In this document: positions 17,165 through 26,802 of the stretch, one piece after another
Layout: every line of letters begins with the position of its first letter
Numbering within the stretch: the stretch's first letter is position 1
IMG/VR virus record: IMGVR_UViG_3300025096_000006
Coordinates: 44,231-108,230 of that record
DNA length: 64,000 bases
Strand: one strand, 5' to 3'
Source of the DNA: a virus
Made by a program: the position numbers and the translations under genes
Notes under the pieces: model-generated
Told to the model about the DNA's origin: nothing
The model's input: the letters and a program-made list of their open reading frames with translations, nothing else
Database searches by the model: none

Positions 17165-20100
17165 TAATAACCTTTTCCCTTTCTTTTAGGGCTTCGTTTA
17201 ATTTTGGAGTCCAGGTCTGGAGGGTCACCTGCCAGCCCTTCTACGCGGGAGGCAAAATCATTTTTCTTTTCTTGCCATTCGGTATTGCGCTTAGAACCAA
17301 AACTACTTGGCATCCCATTCGTCAGTTCTTCTACGCGGGAGGCAAAATCTAGATCTGTGATTTCTGCTCTAATGGGACCTGACCCCATTATTGGATTTTT
17401 TTCATCAGCGCCAGAAAAAGTTGGACCTATAAGTTCAACAAGCTCAGGATCTCTATATAAAACTTCTGCATCTACTTTAATCAATTCAACAAAAGACAAG
17501 TAATCATAAGGCCAATTATACATTATCTTATATCCTTCAGAATCCTCGTTAAAAGTAAATAGATCTTTTGTTGATTCCCCAAGCTGTGCGGTGATTAAAT
17601 CAGAATAGTCAACTTGAGATTTCTGCTTGACTTTGAACACCATCCATCGCAGATTTTCACTTTCGCAAAGATCATCTGCAGACAATAACTCGTTAATGTC
17701 CAAAGTGTGGGCAATTGATTGATGCTGGCTTGTTATTTTTTTATAATCTCTAGGTGCTAAATTTTGCCACATGTAAGATAAATCGTCTTTATCAAATTCA
17801 TATTCAAATTCAAAAATATACATAACTAAAGGATCAGTATCTGGATTATTTATAAAATCAAATTGTGGCGGTAAAACATAGCGCTGCATTTTTTGAATCA
17901 TTTTTCTTATAGAAACTCCAGCAGCTGATAATGAGTCACCTAAAGCCGTTCCTGATTGTGCCAGCGCTGCCTCAACTCTTATCTGAGGGATTTCAAAAAA
18001 TCTTTTTCTTGTGGTAGCAAATTCGCCGCACTTGTCTTTCTTTGATACATCTACACTTTCTATAGTATATGGAACTGCCACTATCGCCTCTCTAATAATT
18101 AAACTTTCACGCAATTCTCCCAATCTTTTTGTTGTCTCTTTAGTCTCGAATCCCATTAAATCAGTTAAAGATTGCATTGTTCGGTGAAGTTTTAAGCCAG
18201 TATCGGCTGCATCAGAATTATTATAAACAGTATTATTATTGACAACATCATAATGAAACTTTAATGTTTCAATAGGAATATCTCCAATTTCCATAAAAAT
18301 TCCTGTAGAAGAATCTGTTGGCAGCAATCCAAATTGGTGCCACATTCCGCGCGGGACAGACCCTGACGCAAATATTGGTAGTGTTGGGTCGACAGCTCGA
18401 ACTGTATTGTCCGCAAAATTCATCATTGGAGTTTCAAATTTAGGTTGAATGACCCAGCGCTGTCCTGCGGTTGTATTTTCAATCATTTCTGGGTTGCCTA
18501 GCTCGTCTTTTCTTTGTGTCAATATTCTTTCAACGCCTAATAAGTTTAAGCTAGCGCTAATTTGCATTGCATTGCTGTTAATATTATAGCCAGAATAAGG
18601 ACGTGTTTTACTCTGGGCGTCTGCCGCATATGGAAGCGCGGAAATTAATATTGGTCCGTGAGAGTTTGGAGCTGTTGATGCTGTTATAAATCCGGGATCA
18701 GCTCTCCAATAAACCATATTTATTTCTGATAATATGGTTTCTAGATCGTAGCTTCTTGTGTGAGATGGTCTGAAAACAATATCGCACCATGCCTCACCAT
18801 TGGTATATGGAGGAGTATATGCCCAATTAAATCCATTTATACTGTCCATGGGCGCCGTATTTAACGCATAACTAGTAGCTGCAACGCCTTCTGCAGGTCT
18901 TCCTGAAAACGGAGGACCAAATGCGGTTGGTCTTGAATACATTGTAAAGGTTTCTCTAAATCCGTCTTCATTCTGTCTAGGATCTTGTGGTATTGGAAAC
19001 TCTGCTTTTTGAAAAGCCGAAGCACTATAGAGCTGGGCTCCAAATACCCCATACCCAGTATTATCACCCATACTGCTTGATTCATCTTGATAAGTTCGGG
19101 GTCCGGTGTGACTTCTTCTCAATTTAATTCTCGCGCCGTATACACTTCCCGCTTTAAAATTCAAGTCATCGGTAATTATACCTGATTTTAGTTGCGTATA
19201 ATTTGACTCTTTTAAGAAAAAATTACCAACTTCGCCTAAAAAGTTACTAACCATTAGAGAATATGTCTCATCAGCTGGAGCACCACAAGAAGAAGAGGCA
19301 TATAAAGAAGCTGATAAATGTGGCTCCATGTCAATTGGTCGCACCTTGCTAAGATATTTATCAGGCTTAAGGATTGCCTCAAATGGCACTCTTAAATCAA
19401 AAAGTTCGCCACCTTGATAACCAGTAGCAGCCTTGCGATCAACTTGAAAAGTGCCACTAACTGCTGTTAGCATCCAGTTTCCTGGGGTAGCTCCAGGGTT
19501 ATCTACTCCATAAAAAGAAGCACTTAGTTTAAGAGGATCTGTTATTATAGGATAATCAACGGCTAGTCCCGACTTAATAGAGTTAAAAAGAATTCCTGGC
19601 GAGTATAGCGTCTGCATTAAAGGTCTTAATAGTCCACCATGGCTTTCTACAAGAGTTTTTCCATAATATGGGAAAACATTTGCCCCTATAGCCGAAGCGC
19701 CAACCAAGCCATTGCCGTAAGATTTAGAAAATTGACTTACTATATCTATTGTTCGCTGAGCTGGATAGAAACCTTTGTACGGATTAAATCTTATAGCTGC
19801 ACTAACTGTCAATCTTATTTCATGAGGCTGTAGTAAAGTGTCTTCTTTAATGTTCATAAAGTCGCGTAAGAATTCTGAATTTGAATAATCTTTATAGAAA
19901 GATTGAGTGACGCTAGATATGTTAGTACCGGGAATTTCAAATGTATTTTGCTTTCCTCTATTGTTTAATCCAACTTCAATATAGTCTTGAACATGCTCAC
20001 TTATTCTAAATTCTGGCACAATTACATGATCTTTGAATATTTTATTTAGCTCAAATTTAAAATCGTTGTACTCATCAAACCATGGCTCGGATGACTTAGA

Positions 20101-23100
20101 TACGAAAACAATTGTTGAACCAGATTTTTCTAAAATACCGGCTTCAGATCCCGCTTCCCATAAAGCCTCGCCGCCAAATATATCAATTTGAGTTTTTGGA
20201 TGAAATGGCGATACGGGACCATACGGCTTAAGACTTCCAGTAGCCGATATAAGCGGACCAGTTGGCGCCACAACAGAATAAGGCGAACTTAATCCGTGCT
20301 TACGTGAATATAAGCCAGCTGGCACTAGGTTTCGTGGAGCTGCAGCATTTCCTTGCGATACACCATTGTGAAAGTGAAAATAGTTATTTTGAAGCTCGCC
20401 GGCACCACCGGACGCTATTAGATCGTCTAAAGATGTGGCATGAGCTGCTGGTGCTTTCGTTCTTGTTAGAAAATCACATTGTGGATCAAGCACCCAACAA
20501 CTTTGAGAAATTGATCTATTAACATTAAATGAAGTTTTTAGTGCATTTCCTACCGTGCATCTTTCGTCTCTAGAGTCTCTCCAGAACAAATTGTCATAAT
20601 CCGTTCTCGATCGAGATGAAGAAATCATTTCTCTTCGGGCTGACGGGAATATATTTTCCGAGTACACAACCCAGTTTAAGTTATACATGCTATTGTTTTT
20701 AGCTATTGTGGTAATATAATCTAGCGGTGTCGAAATTATAGACAAGTCCATCATAATTTTATTATTTAAAGCGGTTTCATTAAAATAGATTTTTTCATTA
20801 TTATGAGTAACTTGAAGCGTTGTATCGTCCCTATCAACATTAAAATTGATTTTAGCTGGTCGACCTCGAAACGATACTGGGGGTAAATCATATTTTGTAA
20901 TAGTTCTATTACTGTTTACTATAGAAAGCTGATTTTTTTGATGTTCATCGGCTATAATTGGGTGATAAGTTGGATGTAGTCTTCTCCAGTTCCATCCAAA
21001 AACATCTTTTCTTCTTGTTAGCAGCAGATTAAAATAATCTGTACTGCCCGAAATAAATCCACCCATCTGCATTTCACTAAGAATATCATTATTTATGTAA
21101 GAAGTATTCGGTGCATCGAAACTAAATCCAAGAACATTATCCTCACCAGAGCCAGTTAAAGAATCCAACGTTAATGTGTTGAGTCTTTCAGTAGGCTGAT
21201 AAAAACTCCGAGTTAATTCCGGAACAACCGAACTTGCGCTAACCCAAGCGCCATCATAATATGACACGTAGCCGCTAGAGCTTGAAAAAAGACCAACATT
21301 ATGACCATACATGGGGGCGTGTCCATAATATCTAAATTGACTTGATGAAATTAAACTGTTTCCTATCCAGGAATATTGCTTATCTGATCTTGGTATAGGG
21401 TTTCCTATAAAATAATTGTCATGTAGCGATTTAGTAACAACAGCCAGAGTTGAAGGGTCGAATATATCCCCATCGTTAGATATATCTAAAACATATTTTA
21501 CATTTCTTTGATTCTTAAACATGCTCGGAAATTGATCTGTTGAAGCTCCCGGTCCGCCTGCAGTGGTTGCTGGTCCATCAATTTTGGATGTTGTTCCTGT
21601 AATGAATGCAGAATTGCGACCAAATCTAGCAGAATGGCGTGCAAGATGCGATCGCAATCCATAATCTTTACCAACACCAGTAGCCGGATCAATACACACA
21701 TCGGAAACTCTAATTCCTGTTGTGGTTGAGCCAGTAGCTTCCGAAGTGGTACCAGAAGAGCCTTGAGAAGGCTTGATTACTGTAAGGTTTCTATAATTTA
21801 AACTGTTATAGACAGAGTATTCTGAAGCTCTAAAGTCTTGATAGCCATAAGTTTGAGTTTCGATGCCTCCTGGAGCACTAAATCTATTCACAAAAACTGT
21901 TTTGTTTGTAGAGCCGCTTAGAAGATATCCAACACTATACTCTGATACAAGCTGAGTATGACTATCGTCGTCTCTTCGAATATCAAGAATAGAACGGACA
22001 TGTGTTCCTATGGAGCTAGTGGCTGCATCCCAAATTATCTCACTCGGCAAAGAAGGTTGATAATTCATAAATTGTCTTGGGGTCGCAAATGCTCCAAACG
22101 TATTTACCACCTGATAATTTCGTTGATAATTGCCCAGCACAACAAGTCCATCGCCAGTTGAACCGGTATTACATTCTATATTTCTAATATTTACTGGTCG
22201 TTTTGCAACAAAATCTCTATATAGCCAAGCTTTATGCGAGGCTGTCATGGGATATGGAACCACATCCGGCTCATTTGCCTCAGGCCAAGGGTAATCAGCA
22301 GAAGCCATGGCTAAAGCACCGCTATATGCCGGATCTATTACTGGATAATCAGTATAATCGCCCAAAAGAAGTTTCCAAGCCTCTGGACGGTTTGTGTAAT
22401 CGTCACCTCCCGTAAGATTAAATTTAACGTGTCTCGACTGGTGTCCTCCAACCGTCTGATTAGTAAATGGACCCTGCATTGGCTTCTCCATTAGAGAGCC
22501 GTAAGTATCATTATGTAAATTAGTTATCTCAAGGCCATCGCCAATCTGTTGTGTCACGTATCTATTATAGCCAGATTTAACAGAAGAACTCATTAAATTA
22601 AACGGAAAAGCAAAACTTGTTTCTGTGTTGGCATACGTGCCCTCGGCCCAGTTTCGACCTCTGTCGACTCTAAAATATCTTTTTGTTTTTTGCTCTGGCT
22701 TGCTTAAATCATCTAAATGCGTTTCTGCAAGGGCTTCCATTTCAGAAGACCAGCCCACCAAAACATTTTCAGGTATAAATAAACCATCAGATACATCAAC
22801 TGGACCTGCTGGTCTCAAGGCATTATAGGTAAAATCAATATTTTTATTTTGATTAAAGTTAACGCCGCCCTTGACAGAATGAAAACTAGAAGAAAAAACA
22901 GGCTTACTTATACTGACGCTTGCTAACTTTGAAAAATTTCTACGAGCATAAGTTTTAAGTTGATAAGATGCTCCTTCTGATGTATATAATACTGGCAAGC
23001 TTTGACTTAGAGTCGGCGTAGACCATATAATATCTTTAAGCTTTTGCCTCTGTGAATCTAGCGTTGCGTCATCAGATGTTAATTCTGTTGAATTGGCTTT

Positions 23101-26100
23101 CGCTCGCCGACGCCAGAAAAATGAATTAATATTTGTAGCTCTTGGAGAAGATGGCGTTGGAGAATGACCCTTTGGCCAAGGATAGCTGCTTAGCTCTGCG
23201 CCAGCCATGGCTTGGTTTAAGTCAGTTTCCATAAACTCTATAGTTGGAAACTGAGATTGATATTTGTTTCTTTCTAATACATGAGATTCTACAACATTTA
23301 AAATATCCTCAGAAAATCTTGATGAGCCGGGTATTAATTGGGAGATTATTGTTGCTAAAGATTCATCAAACCACTTATAATAATCTAAGAATTTTTCAAC
23401 TTCTTGAACATCAGTAACCTTTCTAAAAAATGTTTCCCTTAGTTTCTCAAGGTCTTTATACCTTGAACGATACCTATGAACTGGGTGCCCTATTGCATTA
23501 TGAAAATCTATAGCACCAGCAAAAAAGTCCAACATTTGCTTGGTGACTGCCCCATAAAAGCTTTTTTCTAAAGACATGTGATAGCTTGGTGCTTCTTCAA
23601 CAATTCCATATACTTTATCGTCGTCTGATAAAATCTTAATCATATCAGAAGAAACCACCTGTTCGGGATGAATAAATTCAAATGTATTAGAATCTTGCTT
23701 AACCTTAACGTTATCAGAGGAAGCTGCAAACCCATAGCCATACCCTGTATGCTGATATCCTCCAATTTTTCCAAGCCAGCCGTAGTTATTTCTTATTTCT
23801 ACAGAGCCGGTGCTGGCATCATTGATATGAAATTGCCCGTCAGCTGCGGAGGCAGTTATGTTTTCAAAATTCCAATTTAAAAATAAATAATTTTGATTAG
23901 TAACATCATATTGAGTATTTGCCTCATCTCTATGTGATGCATTTTCATACGCACCAGATACTCCAATATTATTATAGTCTTTTGCATGAAATAAAATTTC
24001 ACTATCAGTTAAAGATTTACCCCAATATCGCAATCCATTTATTCGAACATCTGAGGAATTTATAAGGGTGCCAGTAATATTTGTTCTTTCTGCTCCAGCA
24101 TATAGTCTTTTAGAGCCTGTTGCAAAATTAATACCAAGACCGGATCCGGTAATTGAAGCAGTCAAAGTAAAAGAATTTAAAACTTCATTAAGCTGTGTAT
24201 TGATTCCCTTAAAAATTAATTTATAATCCAAATCAGGCCCAAAAGAAGAACCTGAAACAAATCCAGTATATGGGTACCCCTTTGGTTCTAATCGAACAGA
24301 AATATTCCACCTATTATTGCCATAAACGTTCTTAAATACACTTGAAGTAAGTTCTGGAAAGGGATAAGGGTGATTTGAAGAAGAGATTCTAAAATATACG
24401 TTTTTGGAATTACTTGACTCCCTTATGGCATGTACTTGGAAATTTGAAGTATCTGGTCCAACTTCTGAATCTCCAAAATTTGTAACCCAAGTAGTTTCAG
24501 TACCAACAAGATGAGCAGAGCTGGCTGTGCCGGCTGTATACATTCCAAAAAGAGAGCAGCTCAAAAAAGAACGATCAATATTACCTATGTTGCGATAAAA
24601 TCTTGGAAACACAATATCTGCTTCAGCGGTAAACCCATATCGATCTTCATATCCGTAGCCATCAAAGCCGGGCTGGACTGAATTAGCAGTCTCTGTCTTT
24701 CCTTCGCCATGGCTTCCAGATATATATCCACGCTGCTCATTGGGACTTGTAGAAACAGCACCATCGACCGCTTGGTATATAACAGCGGAAGTATTATCTT
24801 CATTGTTGAAATTGATTTCTGTTGTTTTTACAAGAGATTGTTTGAGTTTATTAGAAAGAGTATACTCAGTATTTTTTGCATTTGTTCTTAATGAAACTAT
24901 ATCATCGTTCATATAAAAACATCGAAAAACGTTTTTGACCGCTCTTTCTGTGCCCTTCGTTTTGTATATATTTGTTAAGTTATTATATAGATTTACGTAA
25001 ATTAAGTTTTTAATCTCGGTCAAATCTCCTTCAAAAGAGCTTGTTAGTGTTTTATTTAAAAATCTTTCAGTTATTTCAGAATCAACAAGTATTTCAGGAG
25101 TGTATAATCCTAGCGATTGAGGAAGATGTTGCGCAAATGGCATTGGCTTATATGAAGAACTTACATAATTGGCATTTTTAATATTTGACAATTCTGTAAT
25201 TTGTATATGCATTTTGTCAAAATAAGTTCCTACTATGTGCGTCATTTTTCTTAAGTCTGAAAACCACGGATCGGTTTCAGAATTGTTTTCATCCTCTTCG
25301 ATAATCCAAGAGGGCAGCATGCTTAAAATATTTGAATTATTCTGCCTATCGTGATAAGAGCCACTGTTTCGCAAATTGGTTTGTAAAGTGGACACGTCAG
25401 GATGACTAGAATAAATAATTGGATCTAAGTACTCACTTTTAGCATGTCCAGATTCAACCATTGCCGAACCAGTATTCCGAGAAGAGGCGTCATATCCAAC
25501 CCATACGCCATTACAAAGTCTGCCGCCATAGTCTAAAACAGTGTCATCAACAGCCGTATCGCCAGTTATACCCTCATTAAATTTATAATACATGCCAAGG
25601 GTTGTATTAGAAATATCTGTGTTTACACCGCCTCGTATCTGTGTAAACCAATTTAGTCCAATCTCGCGACCAGTTCGGGCGACTTTCCAAAAACGAAATT
25701 CATCAATAGAGGCGCTAAGTTTACCACCACCGGCAATATTGCCTTCTTGTGGCCAAATTTCAGAACTTGGGTTTGGTTGAGACGCAGTTATGAGCGATCC
25801 AAGGCGCCCCATTAAGTCTTTTTGATCTAGCTCATTAAAGTTTTTTGATGATACTTTCTCAATATCATCTAAATGCCCATTAAGGTATAGTTTAATATCA
25901 AAGTCGCTTCCGCTATTCTGTAGAGTAATTGCATAATGATTCCAATCTTGAATACTGGTGAGAGTTGTATTAGTTCCCACTGCTTGCTCATAAACATTAG
26001 TTGAGCCACTCTGAACGGTAACATAAAATGGTGTGGCAGATGAACCCACTGTTCCATCTAAAAATATAGTTATTCTTCCATAATCGTGATCTCCAACTGC

Positions 26101-26802
26101 ACTGTTATTCCATAAGTCAAAAATTACTTCTTTTTCGGTCTGAGTGCTTGTGTTGGCAAAAGCAGCCTTTTTGAGCCAAAACTCAGCTGTAACACCTCTT
26201 TCAAAGTCAGATTTTAAATTTGACTCTCTAGAACCAGATGCCCAATCTGATGGCAAGCCGGCATTGCGATATATATCAGTGTCATAAATATTTGAATATT
26301 GAAACTTGCTACTCATCGGATCAGGGTTTAACGCTGTAAGCGTATCGCCTGATCCAGTTCCAGGTCCGCCTTTAAACTCGATATATTCTTGGCTAGCTGC
26401 ATAGCCATAACCATTGGTTATAGCGCCTGTTTTTGAGCCCCATCCATCAGCGCTAAGCAAGCCGTAGCCATTAGTGCGAGGATAAAGATTATCTAAAATA
26501 TAACGGTCTATGTCTAGTGACTTATTATAGAACTCGTTTATTTCCGCATCAGAACCATCATAAGGATAATAATCGAGAATTCTCTGGACAGCTGAATCAT
26601 AGTACAAATATGCAGAACCAAACTTTGCAAATGTGTTTGGTTTTTTATAATCTATCACTTGAGGAACATGTGTAGATTGCTTTTGTTTTATTGCTCTGAG
26701 ATTTTTAGAAGATTCTATATCCTCAAAAGCATCTTTATTGTTTTTTGGAGACAGGACTTTAGTAGAAGGATCCCGGTTTCCGAAAAGTTTTTTAATACTC
26801 AT
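17164..26802 (-). CDS. Giant virion protein with LamG-like domains, 3212 aa
   Basis: A single 3212-residue frame, the longest gene in the window. It starts MSIKKLFGNRDP. Residues about 200-390 form a LamG/concanavalin-like sandwich: GVTAEFWLKKAAF, WNHYAITLQNSGSDFDIKLY, KLSASIDEFRFWKVARTGRE. A second sandwich-like region lies around residues 740-970 (NRWNISVRLEPKGYPYTGF, RINGLRYWGKSLTDSEILF). The remainder is Ser/Tyr/Pro-rich structural sequence without catalytic motifs. A 30-residue imperfect duplication and a basic tail (KRSPKRKGKGY) end the protein. Lectin-like domains suggest contact with host surface polysaccharide or with other virion parts. It is probably a very large baseplate-associated or fibre protein, not a tape measure, because long uninterrupted coiled coils are missing. 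Confidence 0.75.
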   Translation of the reverse strand: MSIKKLFGNRDPSTKVLSPKNNKDAFEDIESSKNLRAIKQKQSTHVPQVIDYKKPNTFAKFGSAYLYYDSAVQRILDYYPYDGSDAEINEFYNKSLDIDRYILDNLYPRTNGYGLLSADGWGSKTGAITNGYGYAASQEYIEFKGGPGTGSGDTLTALNPDPMSSKFQYSNIYDTDIYRNAGLPSDWASGSRESNLKSDFERGVTAEFWLKKAAFANTSTQTEKEVIFDLWNNSAVGDHDYGRITIFLDGTVGSSATPFYVTVQSGSTNVYEQAVGTNTTLTSIQDWNHYAITLQNSGSDFDIKLYLNGHLDDIEKVSSKNFNELDQKDLMGRLGSLITASQPNPSSEIWPQEGNIAGGGKLSASIDEFRFWKVARTGREIGLNWFTQIRGGVNTDISNTTLGMYYKFNEGITGDTAVDDTVLDYGGRLCNGVWVGYDASSRNTGSAMVESGHAKSEYLDPIIYSSHPDVSTLQTNLRNSGSYHDRQNNSNILSMLPSWIIEEDENNSETDPWFSDLRKMTHIVGTYFDKMHIQITELSNIKNANYVSSSYKPMPFAQHLPQSLGLYTPEILVDSEITERFLNKTLTSSFEGDLTEIKNLIYVNLYNNLTNIYKTKGTERAVKNVFRCFYMNDDIVSLRTNAKNTEYTLSNKLKQSLVKTTEINFNNEDNTSAVIYQAVDGAVSTSPNEQRGYISGSHGEGKTETANSVQPGFDGYGYEDRYGFTAEADIVFPRFYRNIGNIDRSFLSCSLFGMYTAGTASSAHLVGTETTWVTNFGDSEVGPDTSNFQVHAIRESSNSKNVYFRISSSNHPYPFPELTSSVFKNVYGNNRWNISVRLEPKGYPYTGFVSGSSFGPDLDYKLIFKGINTQLNEVLNSFTLTASITGSGLGINFATGSKRLYAGAERTNITGTLINSSDVRINGLRYWGKSLTDSEILFHAKDYNNIGVSGAYENASHRDEANTQYDVTNQNYLFLNWNFENITASAADGQFHINDASTGSVEIRNNYGWLGKIGGYQHTGYGYGFAASSDNVKVKQDSNTFEFIHPEQVVSSDMIKILSDDDKVYGIVEEAPSYHMSLEKSFYGAVTKQMLDFFAGAIDFHNAIGHPVHRYRSRYKDLEKLRETFFRKVTDVQEVEKFLDYYKWFDESLATIISQLIPGSSRFSEDILNVVESHVLERNKYQSQFPTIEFMETDLNQAMAGAELSSYPWPKGHSPTPSSPRATNINSFFWRRRAKANSTELTSDDATLDSQRQKLKDIIWSTPTLSQSLPVLYTSEGASYQLKTYARRNFSKLASVSISKPVFSSSFHSVKGGVNFNQNKNIDFTYNALRPAGPVDVSDGLFIPENVLVGWSSEMEALAETHLDDLSKPEQKTKRYFRVDRGRNWAEGTYANTETSFAFPFNLMSSSVKSGYNRYVTQQIGDGLEITNLHNDTYGSLMEKPMQGPFTNQTVGGHQSRHVKFNLTGGDDYTNRPEAWKLLLGDYTDYPVIDPAYSGALAMASADYPWPEANEPDVVPYPMTASHKAWLYRDFVAKRPVNIRNIECNTGSTGDGLVVLGNYQRNYQVVNTFGAFATPRQFMNYQPSLPSEIIWDAATSSIGTHVRSILDIRRDDDSHTQLVSEYSVGYLLSGSTNKTVFVNRFSAPGGIETQTYGYQDFRASEYSVYNSLNYRNLTVIKPSQGSSGTTSEATGSTTTGIRVSDVCIDPATGVGKDYGLRSHLARHSARFGRNSAFITGTTSKIDGPATTAGGPGASTDQFPSMFKNQRNVKYVLDISNDGDIFDPSTLAVVTKSLHDNYFIGNPIPRSDKQYSWIGNSLISSSQFRYYGHAPMYGHNVGLFSSSSGYVSYYDGAWVSASSVVPELTRSFYQPTERLNTLTLDSLTGSGEDNVLGFSFDAPNTSYINNDILSEMQMGGFISGSTDYFNLLLTRRKDVFGWNWRRLHPTYHPIIADEHQKNQLSIVNSNRTITKYDLPPVSFRGRPAKINFNVDRDDTTLQVTHNNEKIYFNETALNNKIMMDLSIISTPLDYITTIAKNNSMYNLNWVVYSENIFPSARREMISSSRSRTDYDNLFWRDSRDERCTVGNALKTSFNVNRSISQSCWVLDPQCDFLTRTKAPAAHATSLDDLIASGGAGELQNNYFHFHNGVSQGNAAAPRNLVPAGLYSRKHGLSSPYSVVAPTGPLISATGSLKPYGPVSPFHPKTQIDIFGGEALWEAGSEAGILEKSGSTIVFVSKSSEPWFDEYNDFKFELNKIFKDHVIVPEFRISEHVQDYIEVGLNNRGKQNTFEIPGTNISSVTQSFYKDYSNSEFLRDFMNIKEDTLLQPHEIRLTVSAAIRFNPYKGFYPAQRTIDIVSQFSKSYGNGLVGASAIGANVFPYYGKTLVESHGGLLRPLMQTLYSPGILFNSIKSGLAVDYPIITDPLKLSASFYGVDNPGATPGNWMLTAVSGTFQVDRKAATGYQGGELFDLRVPFEAILKPDKYLSKVRPIDMEPHLSASLYASSSCGAPADETYSLMVSNFLGEVGNFFLKESNYTQLKSGIITDDLNFKAGSVYGARIKLRRSHTGPRTYQDESSSMGDNTGYGVFGAQLYSASAFQKAEFPIPQDPRQNEDGFRETFTMYSRPTAFGPPFSGRPAEGVAATSYALNTAPMDSINGFNWAYTPPYTNGEAWCDIVFRPSHTRSYDLETILSEINMVYWRADPGFITASTAPNSHGPILISALPYAADAQSKTRPYSGYNINSNAMQISASLNLLGVERILTQRKDELGNPEMIENTTAGQRWVIQPKFETPMMNFADNTVRAVDPTLPIFASGSVPRGMWHQFGLLPTDSSTGIFMEIGDIPIETLKFHYDVVNNNTVYNNSDAADTGLKLHRTMQSLTDLMGFETKETTKRLGELRESLIIREAIVAVPYTIESVDVSKKDKCGEFATTRKRFFEIPQIRVEAALAQSGTALGDSLSAAGVSIRKMIQKMQRYVLPPQFDFINNPDTDPLVMYIFEFEYEFDKDDLSYMWQNLAPRDYKKITSQHQSIAHTLDINELLSADDLCESENLRWMVFKVKQKSQVDYSDLITAQLGESTKDLFTFNEDSEGYKIMYNWPYDYLSFVELIKVDAEVLYRDPELVELIGPTFSGADEKNPIMGSGPIRAEITDLDFASRVEELTNGMPSSFGSKRNTEWQEKKNDFASRVEGLAGDPPDLDSKIKRSPKRKGKGY
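17238..17349 (-). repeat. Imperfect 90-base C-terminal duplication
   Basis: Identical 22-base segments at 17238-17259 and 17328-17349 encode DFASRVE twice with a 30-residue period at the C-terminus of the giant protein. Sequence between and after them is only loosely similar. Confidence 0.75.
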
